Origin: Sipunculus nudus
Lineage: Eukaryota > Annelida > Sipuncula > Golfingiida > Sipunculidae
DNA: 64,000 nucleotides
NCBI GenBank assembly: GCA_026874595.1
Contig: CM049311.1
Coordinates: forward strand, 38,832,676-38,896,675
Reading direction: 5' to 3'
Shown here: positions 12,238-21,907 of the stretch, piece after piece
How the letters are laid out: every line of letters begins with the position of its first letter
Numbering within the stretch: position 1 is the stretch's first letter
Made by a program: the position numbers and the translations under genes
The notes under the pieces: generated by a model
The model's database searches: none
What the model was told of the DNA's origin: nothing
The model's input: the letters and a program-made list of their open reading frames with translations, nothing else

Positions 12238-12362
12238 TATTTTATAGTAATAATAATAATCCTCTTAAGGAAACTAGAAAAGCACTCAGAAAGCGCAGAC
12301 CTCAATAAAAGGCAGCTCATTACTCCCATATTGTCAGAAATGCAGTATTTTTCCTTTTAAAA

Positions 12363-12552
12363 ATTCCTGGATCCAGATAGTGATCCGGGTTACCCCCACA
12401 ATTTAACCAGTTGTTCCATGTATCATTGCCGAGTTATTTGATTTTTTTATGAAATTCCGTAATTCAGTAATGTTGCTAGCAGACAAACAAGCAGACGTGC
12501 AAACAAACCAACAACTTCAAAAACATAACTCCTGCCCTTGGCGGAGGTAATA
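12363..12552 (+). repeat. Interspersed repeat ending GGCGGAGG, 5'-truncated copy
   Basis: Shares ATTCCTGGATCCAGATAGTG, the ATTTAACC block, the tract of imperfect AAACAAGCAGA repeats, and the 3' terminus TTGGCGGAGGTAA with the copies at 13335, 47080 and 58546. The class is unknown; I found no RNA polymerase III box or coding sequence. Confidence 0.5.
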
Positions 12553-13334
12553 ACATTCTTCCTCCATGGAGTAATGACTTCAAATGAGATACACTGCATA
12601 TTTTCATTTTAACAATTATAGTATTCACCCACACTTTAAAAGGTTGGAGTTATGGACTTTGCCTGCTGCGTATATGTTTTTTTTAACGTGTATCAGCTGT
12701 TCTCGATAGCCTTAATTAGTTTTCCTCTTAAGACAAATCGCCGTCTGCTCAATAGAGAACCATAGCCGTGTCTCACAAAGTTTTATCCTTGGGCTTCATC
12801 AGCTTTTGGATTAGCGTGTTTATTATACAGTGTTAAAAACGTAATGGGAAATTATTTTCTTCTGTTTCACTGGCGAGACGACAGTCTGGTCGGCCAGACG
12901 TTGAATTTGTTGACCTGTTATAGTTTTGACGGTAATATCTTTCAAATAGGGAAGAAATGTTTTTGAACCAAACTAAAAAGAGCTCATGAACCGTTTCAAA
13001 CTTCTTTCTATAGTTATAATCCTTGGAGCATTTTTGTCATTTGTTTTTCAAATATACATGTTTATCATTCGACAAAAGTGTTTTTAATACAGGCAAATTT
13101 TCAACCCCAAGTTCAATTACCATTACTGTTTCCCTACCAGTTTTCAGAATGTTAAGCTGAAACGGGATGGCGACATGCAATTCATAACGCACGGATTGGT
13201 TCAATAAAAAACTAATAGTAACAGTAAAAGTATCTGTAACAGTAATTACAATAATTAAAGTAAAAGTTGTATATTTAGTAATAATAGAAACTGAAATTAA
13301 AGTAATAGTACACTTGTAACTAGAAATTCACACT
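12553..13334. other. No gene recognised
   Basis: AT-rich sequence, with a run of diverged AGTAATAGTAACAGTAA-like short repeats at about 13208-13310. Confidence 0.45.
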
Positions 13335-13645
13335 CTAAGGAATGCAAGCCTAAGCTAAGTGGGGGGTTACTATTGTGGGATGTCCCCCAACCCGTGTTTG
13401 CATTCACTTATTCGGCCAATATTCCCTGGTACATTCATAAGTGACTTTATATTTGCAAATATTTCTAGAAGACGCTCCTGAATCAAGATCATGTGCTGGA
13501 TCGACAACAAAATATTACCGGTTCTTCATTGGAACGTTCGCGAAATGTCCTGTAAATTTTAAGAGATTCTTTTCATGATTGCGTTAGCAATCACACGGAC
13601 ATACACACACACGGGAATGATAGCATGCCTGGCGGAGGCACTATA
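13335..13645 (+). repeat. Interspersed repeat CTAAGGAATGC..GGCGGAGGCA
   Basis: About 310 bp. Starts CTAAGGAATGCAAGCC, contains TTCGGCCAATATTCCCTGG, a CTCCTGAATCAAGATCATG block and CACACGGACATACACACACA, and ends CTGGCGGAGGCAC. The same order of blocks is present at 58546-58866 and, inverted, at 47080-47375. It is non-coding and its class is not assigned. Confidence 0.62.
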
Positions 13646-14276
13646 TTATACAGACAATGCACGGTTATGGTTAAATGATAGTTCTCCAAAGTAACTGGAC
13701 TGGTCTCTTTTGTTCCTGTGGCTCTCTCAGTGTCAGCTTATAGGCAGATGTACACCTATGTAAGTTGTGATCAGATCTGTATGAGTATGTACAAGCCAAC
13801 TGATTTTTCCTTTTAGTGAAAGTGAGACATGATGTAAGCTGATACCAGAGCTGTCCTAGAGTAGCTTTTCATATATTCGTAAATGTGTGCTTTGTGTTAA
13901 CCCTATTATTTACCTACATTGCATTAGAAGCATTTAAAAATATGTCACCTTAAAGGCATGCTAATTAAAATGCTTATTACATATCAGTGAACTGTTTTTC
14001 AATAATCACAGGTTATTCCTACCCAAGAGTATAGCACTAGCAGAAATTATGTTAGAGTTAAAATATTTATTAAAGAATAATTATACTTTTTGTTTCAAAT
14101 ATAATTTTAACTAAGAAGTATAACAAAATCATATTTAAACGATTTTTTTTAAATAATATAACTAAATATTATTAAAATAACATTATAAAATGTATTCATG
14201 AGTGCATTCACTTAAACATTTTAGATGTATTCGCATTCGTATTCAGATACTTTCTTTTTTACCCGTATTCGTATTC
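13646..14276. other. No gene recognised
   Basis: AT-rich, especially 14040-14200. Nothing identifiable. Confidence 0.45.
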
Positions 14277-14280
14277 ATAT

Positions 14281-15156
14281 TGTTATCGGTGTCTGCTACA
14301 CGTGTAAGTGGCACTTGGTTCGTGTGGCGCGGGCGTGGCTCGTTGCTGTATCAACCTCGCCTGGCCGGATGTTGCAGGCTCGGTGTAATCCGCATTGGTT
14401 GAACTCTGACATGTAGAAACACACCGCTCATGCTATTCTGGAACTTTCTGGGCTGGTCGCGCTCTGTAAGCGTGTGTCCTGTAATGTTCTTTGGGCGTGT
14501 GTATTATGTATTTTTGGGTTCCTTCGATTTTTCGTGAAATAGAAGTTTCTAGAATATTCGGATGAAAAGTTATAAATAGGGGCTGCGTTTTAGAGCAGGG
14601 AGGGGGGGGGGGAGGGGAGGAAAGAGAGAAATATTCCAGCCGACACGGAGAGTGTGAGTCATTTTTGGATCTATCCGATAATTGCAGTAGTGTAAGAGTT
14701 TCTACGAACTCTATGCAGATTTCATGCGGCCTGGCTCCAGTTTGTTTTCGGGATTTTTACAAGAACTTCACTTTTGGATTACAACAGATTGATTTTGTGA
14801 CTGAATTGGACTATTATTCTTTGAGAAGATTAATGTGAACTGTTCATCTTTGTTATACATTTTAAAGGCTGCGACAGTGGTTGTATCCAGGTACTGTATT
14901 TATTATACTGTGTAATTGTATTGATTTGCTGTTGTACTGTTGTTATACTGTGTAATTGTATTGATTTAGTGTATTGTAATGTTAGGGTTGTTTTAAGAAT
15001 AAATTATTATTATTTGTTAACAAAAACCACTGACTTCTTTATTCCCCTAGACATGTCATGCTGCCTACTGTTACAGAATCTGATTTTTATTTATCTCCGT
15101 AACAAAATTTGTGCTCGTCACGACTACGTGATCTGTTGATATTAGGTTCCGTAACA
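14281..15156 (+). mobile_element. Solo LTR, + orientation
   Basis: 876 bp beginning TGTTATCGG and ending CCGTAACA, so the termini are inverted (TGTTA/TAACA). It is flanked by ATAT on both sides (14277-14280, 15157-15160), a 4-bp target duplication. A TATA box (TATAAATA, 14571-14578) and poly(A) signal (AATAAA, 14998-15003) lie in the order expected of a promoter-bearing LTR (U3-R-U5). A TTATACTGTGTAATTGTATT block is duplicated near 14886-14965. No primer-binding site or coding region adjoins, so it is a solo LTR. Its relative at 35972-36822 is inverted. A Ty3/gypsy origin is likely from termini and duplication length but not proven. Confidence 0.8.
14571..14578 (+). promoter_or_regulatory. 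LTR TATA box
   Basis: TATAAATA in the solo LTR; conserved in position and sequence with the copy at 36525-36532 on the other strand. Confidence 0.6.
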
Positions 15157-16333
15157 ATATTCATGTATTCGTATTAAAACACATTTGCAGAGTATATTCG
15201 CTCAATGTCTACTAACATTACATGTATTCCGGCCAAAATCATTCTATATTACAGCATAGTACTTTTTCTGCAGCGACCGGAGAGAGACCAATATCCATGA
15301 GTTACCGGCAAACGAATGACAAGGGACATTCCCAAGAGTACTCGACACGGCAGTAGTAAAGTAAAAAAAGAAGTGGCACAACCTTTAAATGTGGCTCCAA
15401 GTGATAAACCGCCGACTTAAAGATTGGTGATGGCGTTTATCGGCCTTCTAGATGCAAATATATACATGTAACAAAACCCTACTGTTAACCTCCCTTTTTT
15501 AAGCATCGCAGTTTCAGTTTATTTTGAACCAAAACAAGGGCCCGATTACCAGCAGAAATATTGCTGAATTACAAGTTATCCGCGATAACACAAAATATCT
15601 ATAGTGTGGTTTATATTCATAGGCGTTTGTAGACTCAATTTAAACCCTTTCATATAATTACTAAAATATCCGCTAAAAAACAGTAAACTCTATCTGTAAT
15701 GTGTTATGATTTAAAATATTGAATATATGATATGGTATAAAAACTGTTAAAATTATTTGTATTAATACTAATACACCAGTCGTGTGAAACAAGATCAATA
15801 CGATATACCGTTGATTATAAAAAAAATAATTATATAATATGTTATAAATAGGGTACATAGGGGGAATATGAGTACCTTAAGAACTTTTGCATCGCAGAAG
15901 TAATTAATCGCCGTTATCAGCACGTTTTTGGTTTGACTGGAAGGAAATGGTCTCATAGAAAGGCAATATGACGAAAATACGTGTTACTCTTTATGTTTTC
16001 AACAAAATAAGGACCAATCTTTTATTTTGAAATTGTGCTCATATTACCCCCATATTTGGGTTATATGAGCATATGTGCTCATATTGCCCTGAAATGTTAA
16101 AAATTTAGTTTACACTGTTGTTTTAGTTTTAAATAGTCTACTATAGTGTACTATGATTCGTTAGGTTTTCGAAGAAAATCTTGGACAAGACAATCGACTT
16201 GGCCGCGAACTTAAGAACGGTTTACGAACGCTGGATACACCTGACGGCGGCCGTTCGCAATGGTCCAAAAGTCGTTCGTACGGCGTTCGCAGGCGTTTGT
16301 AAAGGTATTTGTGACCGTGGCTTAAGCCTCTGA
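15157..16333. other. No gene; GGGGTAATATGAGCA-type motifs
   Basis: AT-rich sequence. AGGGGGAATATGAGTACC (about 15858) and GTGCTCATATTACCCCC (about 16035) face each other, with more GCTCATATT copies to 16090. The same motif recurs at 25285-25690. These may be the ends of a short MITE family; I could not fix the limits. Confidence 0.4.
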
Positions 16334-16500
16334 GACCACCAGGTACCATGACAACAGATCAGTTTCTGTTGTCGGAGTATGCTTCTGTGACCATCAGGTA
16401 CCATGGCCATAGATACGAGTATCTGCAGTCAGTGTATGCCTCGGTGACCACCGGGTAGCATGGCCATAGATTAGAGTTTCTGCTGGCAGAGTATTCCTTT
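16334..16500. repeat. ~56-bp tandem repeat, three units
   Basis: Units begin GACCACCAGGTACCATG (16334), GACCATCAGGTACCATGG (16389) and GACCACCGGGTAGCATGG (16446). Divergence between units is substantial, so the array is old. A (GT/TA)n tract follows directly. Confidence 0.8.
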
Positions 16501-16504
16501 CAGA

Positions 16505-16575
<71 letters not shown>
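16505..16575. repeat. (GT)n(TA)n microsatellite
   Basis: Short GTGTGT lead then about 60 bp of TA. Confidence 0.95.
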
Positions 16576-16577
<2 letters not shown>

Positions 16578-16615
16578 CAATGTGTCACAGAAACAATAAA
16601 AGGTATCCCCAGAAA

Positions 16616-16662
16616 CTGCCCCCCCCCCCCCCACCGACCCTTGAAGATAAATGGACGCCACT
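16616..16662 (-). repeat. C-run plus GGCGTC..ATTTATCTTC module
   Basis: A run of about 14 C followed by the reverse complement of GGCGTCCATTTATCTTCAAG. The same module next to C/G runs lies at 8095, 11369, 27711, 28541, 46785 and 51371. Confidence 0.6.
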
Positions 16663-16999
16663 GATGATGTATATATGCACCTCGTAAAAAATAAAAAGCA
16701 GTCTACACCCAAAAATAAATCAAGGAACGTATTAGCAATATAAGCAACGCACATTTGAGCCTACTTATAATTAATATAGGCCTACCTATGTATTTCTCTA
16801 CTCTTTCATACCGATGAAATTGTACGTGGATTACCGGAGGATTAACTTTCCACAGGTAGAGTACGAAGTGGTTTCAGTGCATTACAAATTCCTGCTATAC
16901 CGGTACAATAAAGAATTATATGACAATATACCAATATTTATAATATGCTGACTGTATTTCAAGGAACTGAGGTTCCATTCGAGACTTATCTTGATGACG
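16663..16999. other. No gene recognised
   Basis: AT-rich spacer; nothing identifiable. Confidence 0.45.
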
Positions 17000-17576
17000 A
17001 CCTGTGTGTAAATAACCGTAATCCGTAATCGTTAGACCTTGAAACTTCTAACTGAAGTCCTAGGCAATTCTCCTTGGGAAACTGAAATAAGGTCACGGTG
17101 ACCTATGTATTTTTAAATAACGGACTGAAAACATTATTCTTAGCACCATGAAAGTCAGATCGGTGCCAGTTGTATCAGTATCTTCCAACGTAACATCCAG
17201 GGAAGTCTTTGGCAAATCTCCATAGAAACCTAAAATTAGGTTATGTTGACCTCTATTCTGCGAGCTACTAGTAAAAAAATGATTTTAAGCACCCAGGCAG
17301 TCCAACAGGGCATATAACTTTACCGTTGCAGCTATAATTGACATCCAGAGAGGTCGTATTAAATCTTTTTGGAAACACTAAATAAGGTCACTGTAACCTA
17401 GTTTCCGAGGACGATGGACAAAAAAATTGATTCTGATTACTTTTGAAGTCATTCTACCCATACGTTCATGGTCTTTATCAAATCATTTTAACCAGATCAT
17501 AACTTCAATAATTAATGCAGGCGTCGATCAACTGTAGGTAATTCAGCTGAGCGTCATAACCCATGGGCCACTTGTT
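17000..17576 (+). mobile_element. Copy E of the satellite-bearing element, 5' truncated
   Basis: Partial units of about 150 bp carry GTTAGACCTTGAAACTTCTAAC, a GAAATAAGGTCAC block and similar. The 3' end is intact: TCAGCTGAGCGTCATAACC (about 17544), palindrome ACCCATGGGCC and CACTTGTT. The 5' hairpin and GTCC repeat are missing. Confidence 0.6.
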
Positions 17577-17710
17577 AAGACATTTAACCTATCTGTTTAG
17601 ACATTTAACCTATCTGTTCCAGATACAGTTAATGTTTTAGCTGATTAAACACAATCCCTCGTTAAAGTACCCGTGACCTTTATTTTATTATTTTTCACCG
17701 CCCCCTATAT
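17577..17710. other. Short spacer
   Basis: Includes a near-perfect duplication of AGACATTTAACCTATCTGTT (about 17578-17618). Confidence 0.5.
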
Positions 17711-17944
17711 GTATATATGTCGAGGGAAGAATGAGAATCTGGGAAGATCCGGAATCCTCCCGGGAAAAATGAGAATTCTGATTTTTCCCGGGAAAAATGA
17801 GAATTCTGATTTTTCCCGGGAAGAATGGGAATTGCCCGGGAAATATGAGAATCAATTCATACTATGATTTGATTCTCATTTTTCCCGGGAAGAATGAGAA
17901 TTCTGATTTTTCCCGGGAAAAACCAGAATTCTTATTTTTCCCAG
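17711..17944 (+). repeat. Left inverted arm: CCCGGG/GAATTC palindromic minisatellite
   Basis: Starts near GTCGAGGGAAGAATGAGAAT, then alternates CCCGGGAAAAATGAG, GAATTC and TTTTTCCCGGG. Each unit of about 36 bp is itself a near palindrome, so the tract can form cruciforms on either strand. The outer 70 or so bases are the reverse complement of 20780-20850, which makes these the terminal inverted repeats of one 3.1-kb structure. Confidence 0.82.
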
Positions 17945-18250
17945 CCAGCTCCAATTTGTTAAATGATATCCTTTTAATAGTTAAGGTGGTTTAAGTTTGC
18001 ATATTTTACTATAGTATTATAACCAAACTTTAATGTTATTAACTGACCATTGCTAAAAGAAGAGTAACATTTTTTGTCATGAAAAAAAGTAGAAAACACA
18101 TTATGACTACAACCTTTGATCTCACTGCGTCACAATCAATACTGATTGATGTTTATTGATCATAGGGGTCGGTTAACAAACACACAAACAGCATCATAAT
18201 ACTTTGTGTCAACAAGTGTACTTATTCCTAAGCCCTTTAAACATAATTTT
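17945..18250. other. Inner spacer of the 17.7-20.85 kb composite
   Basis: AT-rich sequence between the palindromic arm and the satellite array; no gene. Confidence 0.5.
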
Positions 18251-20396
18251 TCGCTCAGCTGACTGTAAGTCACCTGAGCTATAGCGATCACTCTTTGTCC
18301 GTCGTCCGTCCGGCCGTCCGGCCATGCGGCCGTCTGTCCGTTAACAAGGCACAAATCGTTACCACTGGACCTGGAATCTTCTTACTTTAGATCCAGAGAG
18401 GTCCATGAAAAATCTCCTTGGAAACCTGGAATTAGGTCTCTGTTACCCATATCCTTCGAGCTATGGGGCCCCAAACTACCCCCCCCCCCCCCCAGAATAG
18501 TAAAAAATTCCATACAAAAACTTTAATATCTGATTAACTACATCACTGATGGTCATGATTTTTGGCATACATATTGATCATGAGATGTTCTTTCAGTTCC
18601 TGCAGACTGGTGGCGCCATCTGTATTTTTTTATTTTTTAAGAATTTTTTTCTCTATTTTTGAGACATTTAAAAATATGGACATCTGTTAACAGGGCATAA
18701 ATCGTGAAGACTGGACCTAGAATCTTCATTCTTGAAATTCCGAGAGACCTATGAAAAGTCTCCATGGAAACCAGAAATTAGGTCTCTGTTACCCATATCC
18801 TTCAAGCTATGGGGCCTCAAAGTACCCCGCAGAATAGTAAAAAATTTTATGCAAAAACTTCAATATCTGATTAACTACATCAGTGATGGTCATGATTTTT
18901 GGCATACATATTGATCATGAGATGTTTCATTAGTTTCTGCACTCTGGTGGCGCCACCTGTATTTTTTCGATTTTTTACTAATTGTTTTCTCTATTTTTGA
19001 TACCTTTAAAATGTGGACATCTGTTAACAGGGCACAAATCGTAAAGACTAGACCTAGAATCTTCATTCTTGACACACAGGGTGACTCATGAAAAGTCTCC
19101 ATGGAGACTGGAAATTAGGTCTCTGTTACCCATATCCTTTGAGCTATGGGGCCCCAAAGTACCCCCCAGAATAGTCAAAATTTCATAAAAAAATTCAATA
19201 TCTGATTAACTACATCACTGATGGTCATGATTTTTGGCATACATATTGATCATCAGATGTTTCATCAGTTTCTGCAGACTGGTGGCGCCACCTGTAATTT
19301 TCAAAATTTTACAATTTTTTTTCTCTATTTTTGAGACCTTTAAGGATGTAGTTATCTGTCAACAGGGTTCAATTGTAACGACTGGACCTAGAATCTTCAT
19401 TCTTGACACACAGGGTGACCCATGAAAAGTCTCCATGGAAACCTGAAATAAGGTCTCTGTTACCAATATCCTTTGAGCTGTGGCACTCAAAAGTACAGCT
19501 CAGAATAATGGAAAAGTTGATACAAAAGCTGAAGTATCTGAACAACTAATGCAGAGATCACCATAATTGTTTGTATGGATATTGATCATGGAGAGTTTCA
19601 TCAGTTTCTGCAGCCTGGGTGCGCCACCTCTATTTTTTTTATTTTTTACGAATTTTTTTCTCTATTTTTGAGACCTTTTAAAATGTGGACATCTGTTAAC
19701 AGGGCACAAATCGTAAAGACTGGACCTGGAATCTTCATTCATGACATTCTGAGAGGCCTATGAAATGTCTCAATGGAAACCAGAAATTAGGTCTCTGTTA
19801 CCCATATCCTTCGAGCTATGGGGCCCCAAAGTACCCCCAAGAATAGTAAAAAATTTCATACAAACAACATCAATATCTCATTAACTACATCACTGATGGT
19901 CATGATTTTTGGCATACATATTGATCATGAGATGTTTCATCAATTTCTTCAGACTGGTGGCGCCACCTGTATTTTTCGATTTTTTATGAATTTTTTTCTC
20001 TATTTTTGAGACCTTTAAAAATGTGAACATCTGTTAACAGGGCACAAATCGTAAAGACTGGACCTAGAATCTTCATTCTTGAAATTCTGAGAGACCTATG
20101 AAAAGTCTCCATGGAAACCAGAAAATAGGTCTCTGTTACCCTTATCCTTCGAGCTATGGGGCCCAAAAGTACCCCCCAGAATAGTCAAAAATTTCATAAA
20201 AAATTTCAATATCTGATTAACTACATCACTGATGGTCATGATTTTTGGCATACATATTGATCATGAGATGTTTCATCAGTTTCTGCAGACTGGTGGCGCC
20301 ACCTGTATTTTTCAAATTTTTACCATTTTTTTCTCTATTTTTGAGACCTTTAAGGATGTAGTTATTTGTCAACAGGGTTCAAATTGTAACAACTGG
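18251..20396 (+). mobile_element. Satellite-bearing element F (338-bp units), 3' end missing
   Basis: A 5' hairpin (18251-18281, CGCTCAGctGACT / AGTCAcCTGAGCTA) and GTCCGTCC repeat lead into units starting at about 18347, 18693, 19030, 19365, 19702, 20040 and 20375. Spacing is 335-338 bp except 346 after a C-run. The last unit stops after about 20 bp and no 3' palindrome follows. Units three apart resemble each other most (for example GGGTTCAATTGTAAC at 19365 and GGGTTCAAATTGTAAC at 20375), suggesting a three-unit higher-order repeat near 1,010 bp. Confidence 0.72.
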
Positions 20397-20568
20397 AATA
20401 GAATTTTATTCACATATTTCTATTTGTGTGAGTGTACTATTTATTCCTTTTTTAACACTTGACCAATTCAGAATTAATGTGGAGAAAAAGATAATCTCGT
20501 TTCTTTCTGAAATGAGAAATAAGTATGAAAAAAATTAAAAGAGTTAAGTTGGCATCAATAATTCCCAT
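20397..20568. other. Inner spacer, right side of composite
   Basis: AT-rich; no gene. Confidence 0.5.
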
Positions 20569-20850
20569 TCTTCCCGGGAAGAATGAGAATTCTCAATTTT
20601 CCCAGGTTTGAATTTCAAAACTGAATTCCAATCTCTCCCGGGAAAAATGAGAATTCTCAATTTTCCCGGGAGAGACTGGAATTCTCATTTGTCCCAGGAA
20701 GAATGAGAATTCTCATTCTTCCCGGGAAGAATGGGAATCCCTTCATACCTTCTCTGGATTCTCATTTTTCCCCGGAAAAATCAGAATTCTAATTTTTCCC
20801 GGGAGGATTCCGGATCTTCCCAGATTCTCATTCTTCCCTCGCCATATATA
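20569..20850 (-). repeat. Right inverted arm: CCCGGG/GAATTC palindromic minisatellite
   Basis: About seven CCCGGG-type or GAATTC-type centres in alternating orientation. The outer part (TCCGGATCTTCCCAGATTCT then CATTCTTCCCTCGCC) is the reverse complement of the left arm start at 17711. Flanking TATATA on both sides is compatible with a TA target duplication, but the exact end is uncertain. Confidence 0.82.
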
Positions 20851-21125
20851 TTCTATAGTCGTTGGGTGGACCAAGGAGTTTATAGACTTCTTGGGCATAA
20901 ACTCCTTGAGTAGACCAATCTTTCTTTAAACGCTGCAATAGGGGGACTGCTTAGATTATCTATTTCAACAACTTTTAGTGATAAAACATTGAAAATTTGT
21001 AGATTTCCAAGAAGCAACCAAAATGTCTAGATTAGAATTATATTTTGTCACATGTTGAAGACCAATTTATGGACTTTTGGCTTCATTTTTACCATCTAAA
21101 ATTAAGGATGGTCCCCTTAATACTG
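20851..21125. other. No gene recognised
   Basis: Contains a small inverted pair (AAGGAGTTTATAGACTTC / CATAAACTCCTTG) at about 20872-20909; otherwise nothing. Confidence 0.45.
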
Positions 21126-21129
21126 TCAC

Positions 21130-21782
21130 TATATATATATATATATATAATAATAATTTATTATATAAAGCGTAAAATCCATGATGATACATGCTCTAAA
21201 ACGCTATTACATAACTAGAATACAATCAACAATCATTAAACATACTTTCTTAAGTAAGAATATGAAATTAAAATCCAGTTGACTAAAATATTACATTCAG
21301 AAGCTTACAGTGTTGAAAAAGACATATAAAAGTCAGTAGTTCCATTATCTGTTAAAACTTCCATAAATCCACTAAAATATTCAAACATTTCACTATCAAT
21401 AGTATAAAATATCGTACAAAATGACTAGGCATAAAAATATTTCATGAACAAATATGTTTTTAATTTACTTTTAAATTCTGAGAGACTGGTGGCTTCACTT
21501 AGAGTACCTGGTAGGTCATTCCACAGTTTCGGGCCAACAACACTGAATGCCCGATTTTGTACACAGGACGATTTGGTAAAAGGCACAACCAGTAAGTTTT
21601 TAGCTGCTGACCGAAGGCTTCTTAATGGAGTATAACTGTGAATAAGCTCTTGCAGGTAAAGAGAAGCTAAATTATTTATTGCCTTATACACAAGAATTAA
21701 CATTTTGAATTACCCTTTGCACAACGGGCAGCCAATGCAGAGAATACAAAATTGGAGTAATATGATCTGATTTTGAAGCATA
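21130..21782 (-). pseudogene. LINE (CR1/L2-like) ORF2 C-terminal fragment with 3' UTR
   Basis: On the minus strand an open stretch at 21703-21425 encodes 93 residues containing LILVYKAINNLASLYLQEL, SLRSAAKNLLVVP, NRAFSVVGPKLWNDLPG and FKSKLKTYLF. This is the conserved C-terminal segment after the reverse transcriptase domain in CR1/L2-type non-LTR retrotransposons. Just upstream, 21779-21712 reads SDHITPILYSLHWLPVVQR, the block normally preceding it, but in another frame with a stop at the junction, so the copy is dead. Catalytic RT and endonuclease domains are absent (5' truncation, normal for LINEs). The stretch 21424-21130 would be the 3' UTR, ending in a (TA)n/(TAA)n tail. Confidence 0.85.
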
Positions 21783-21907
21783 TATATACATATATGGTCG
21801 TTCCTTAGACGTGGAACAGAGAGGGGTCTCATCCACAAAAGATTTGCCAGTTCACCACAGATTGTCTCGCAAAACAGCCATTCTGTTTCTCCTGTGCTTT
21901 ATCGTTT

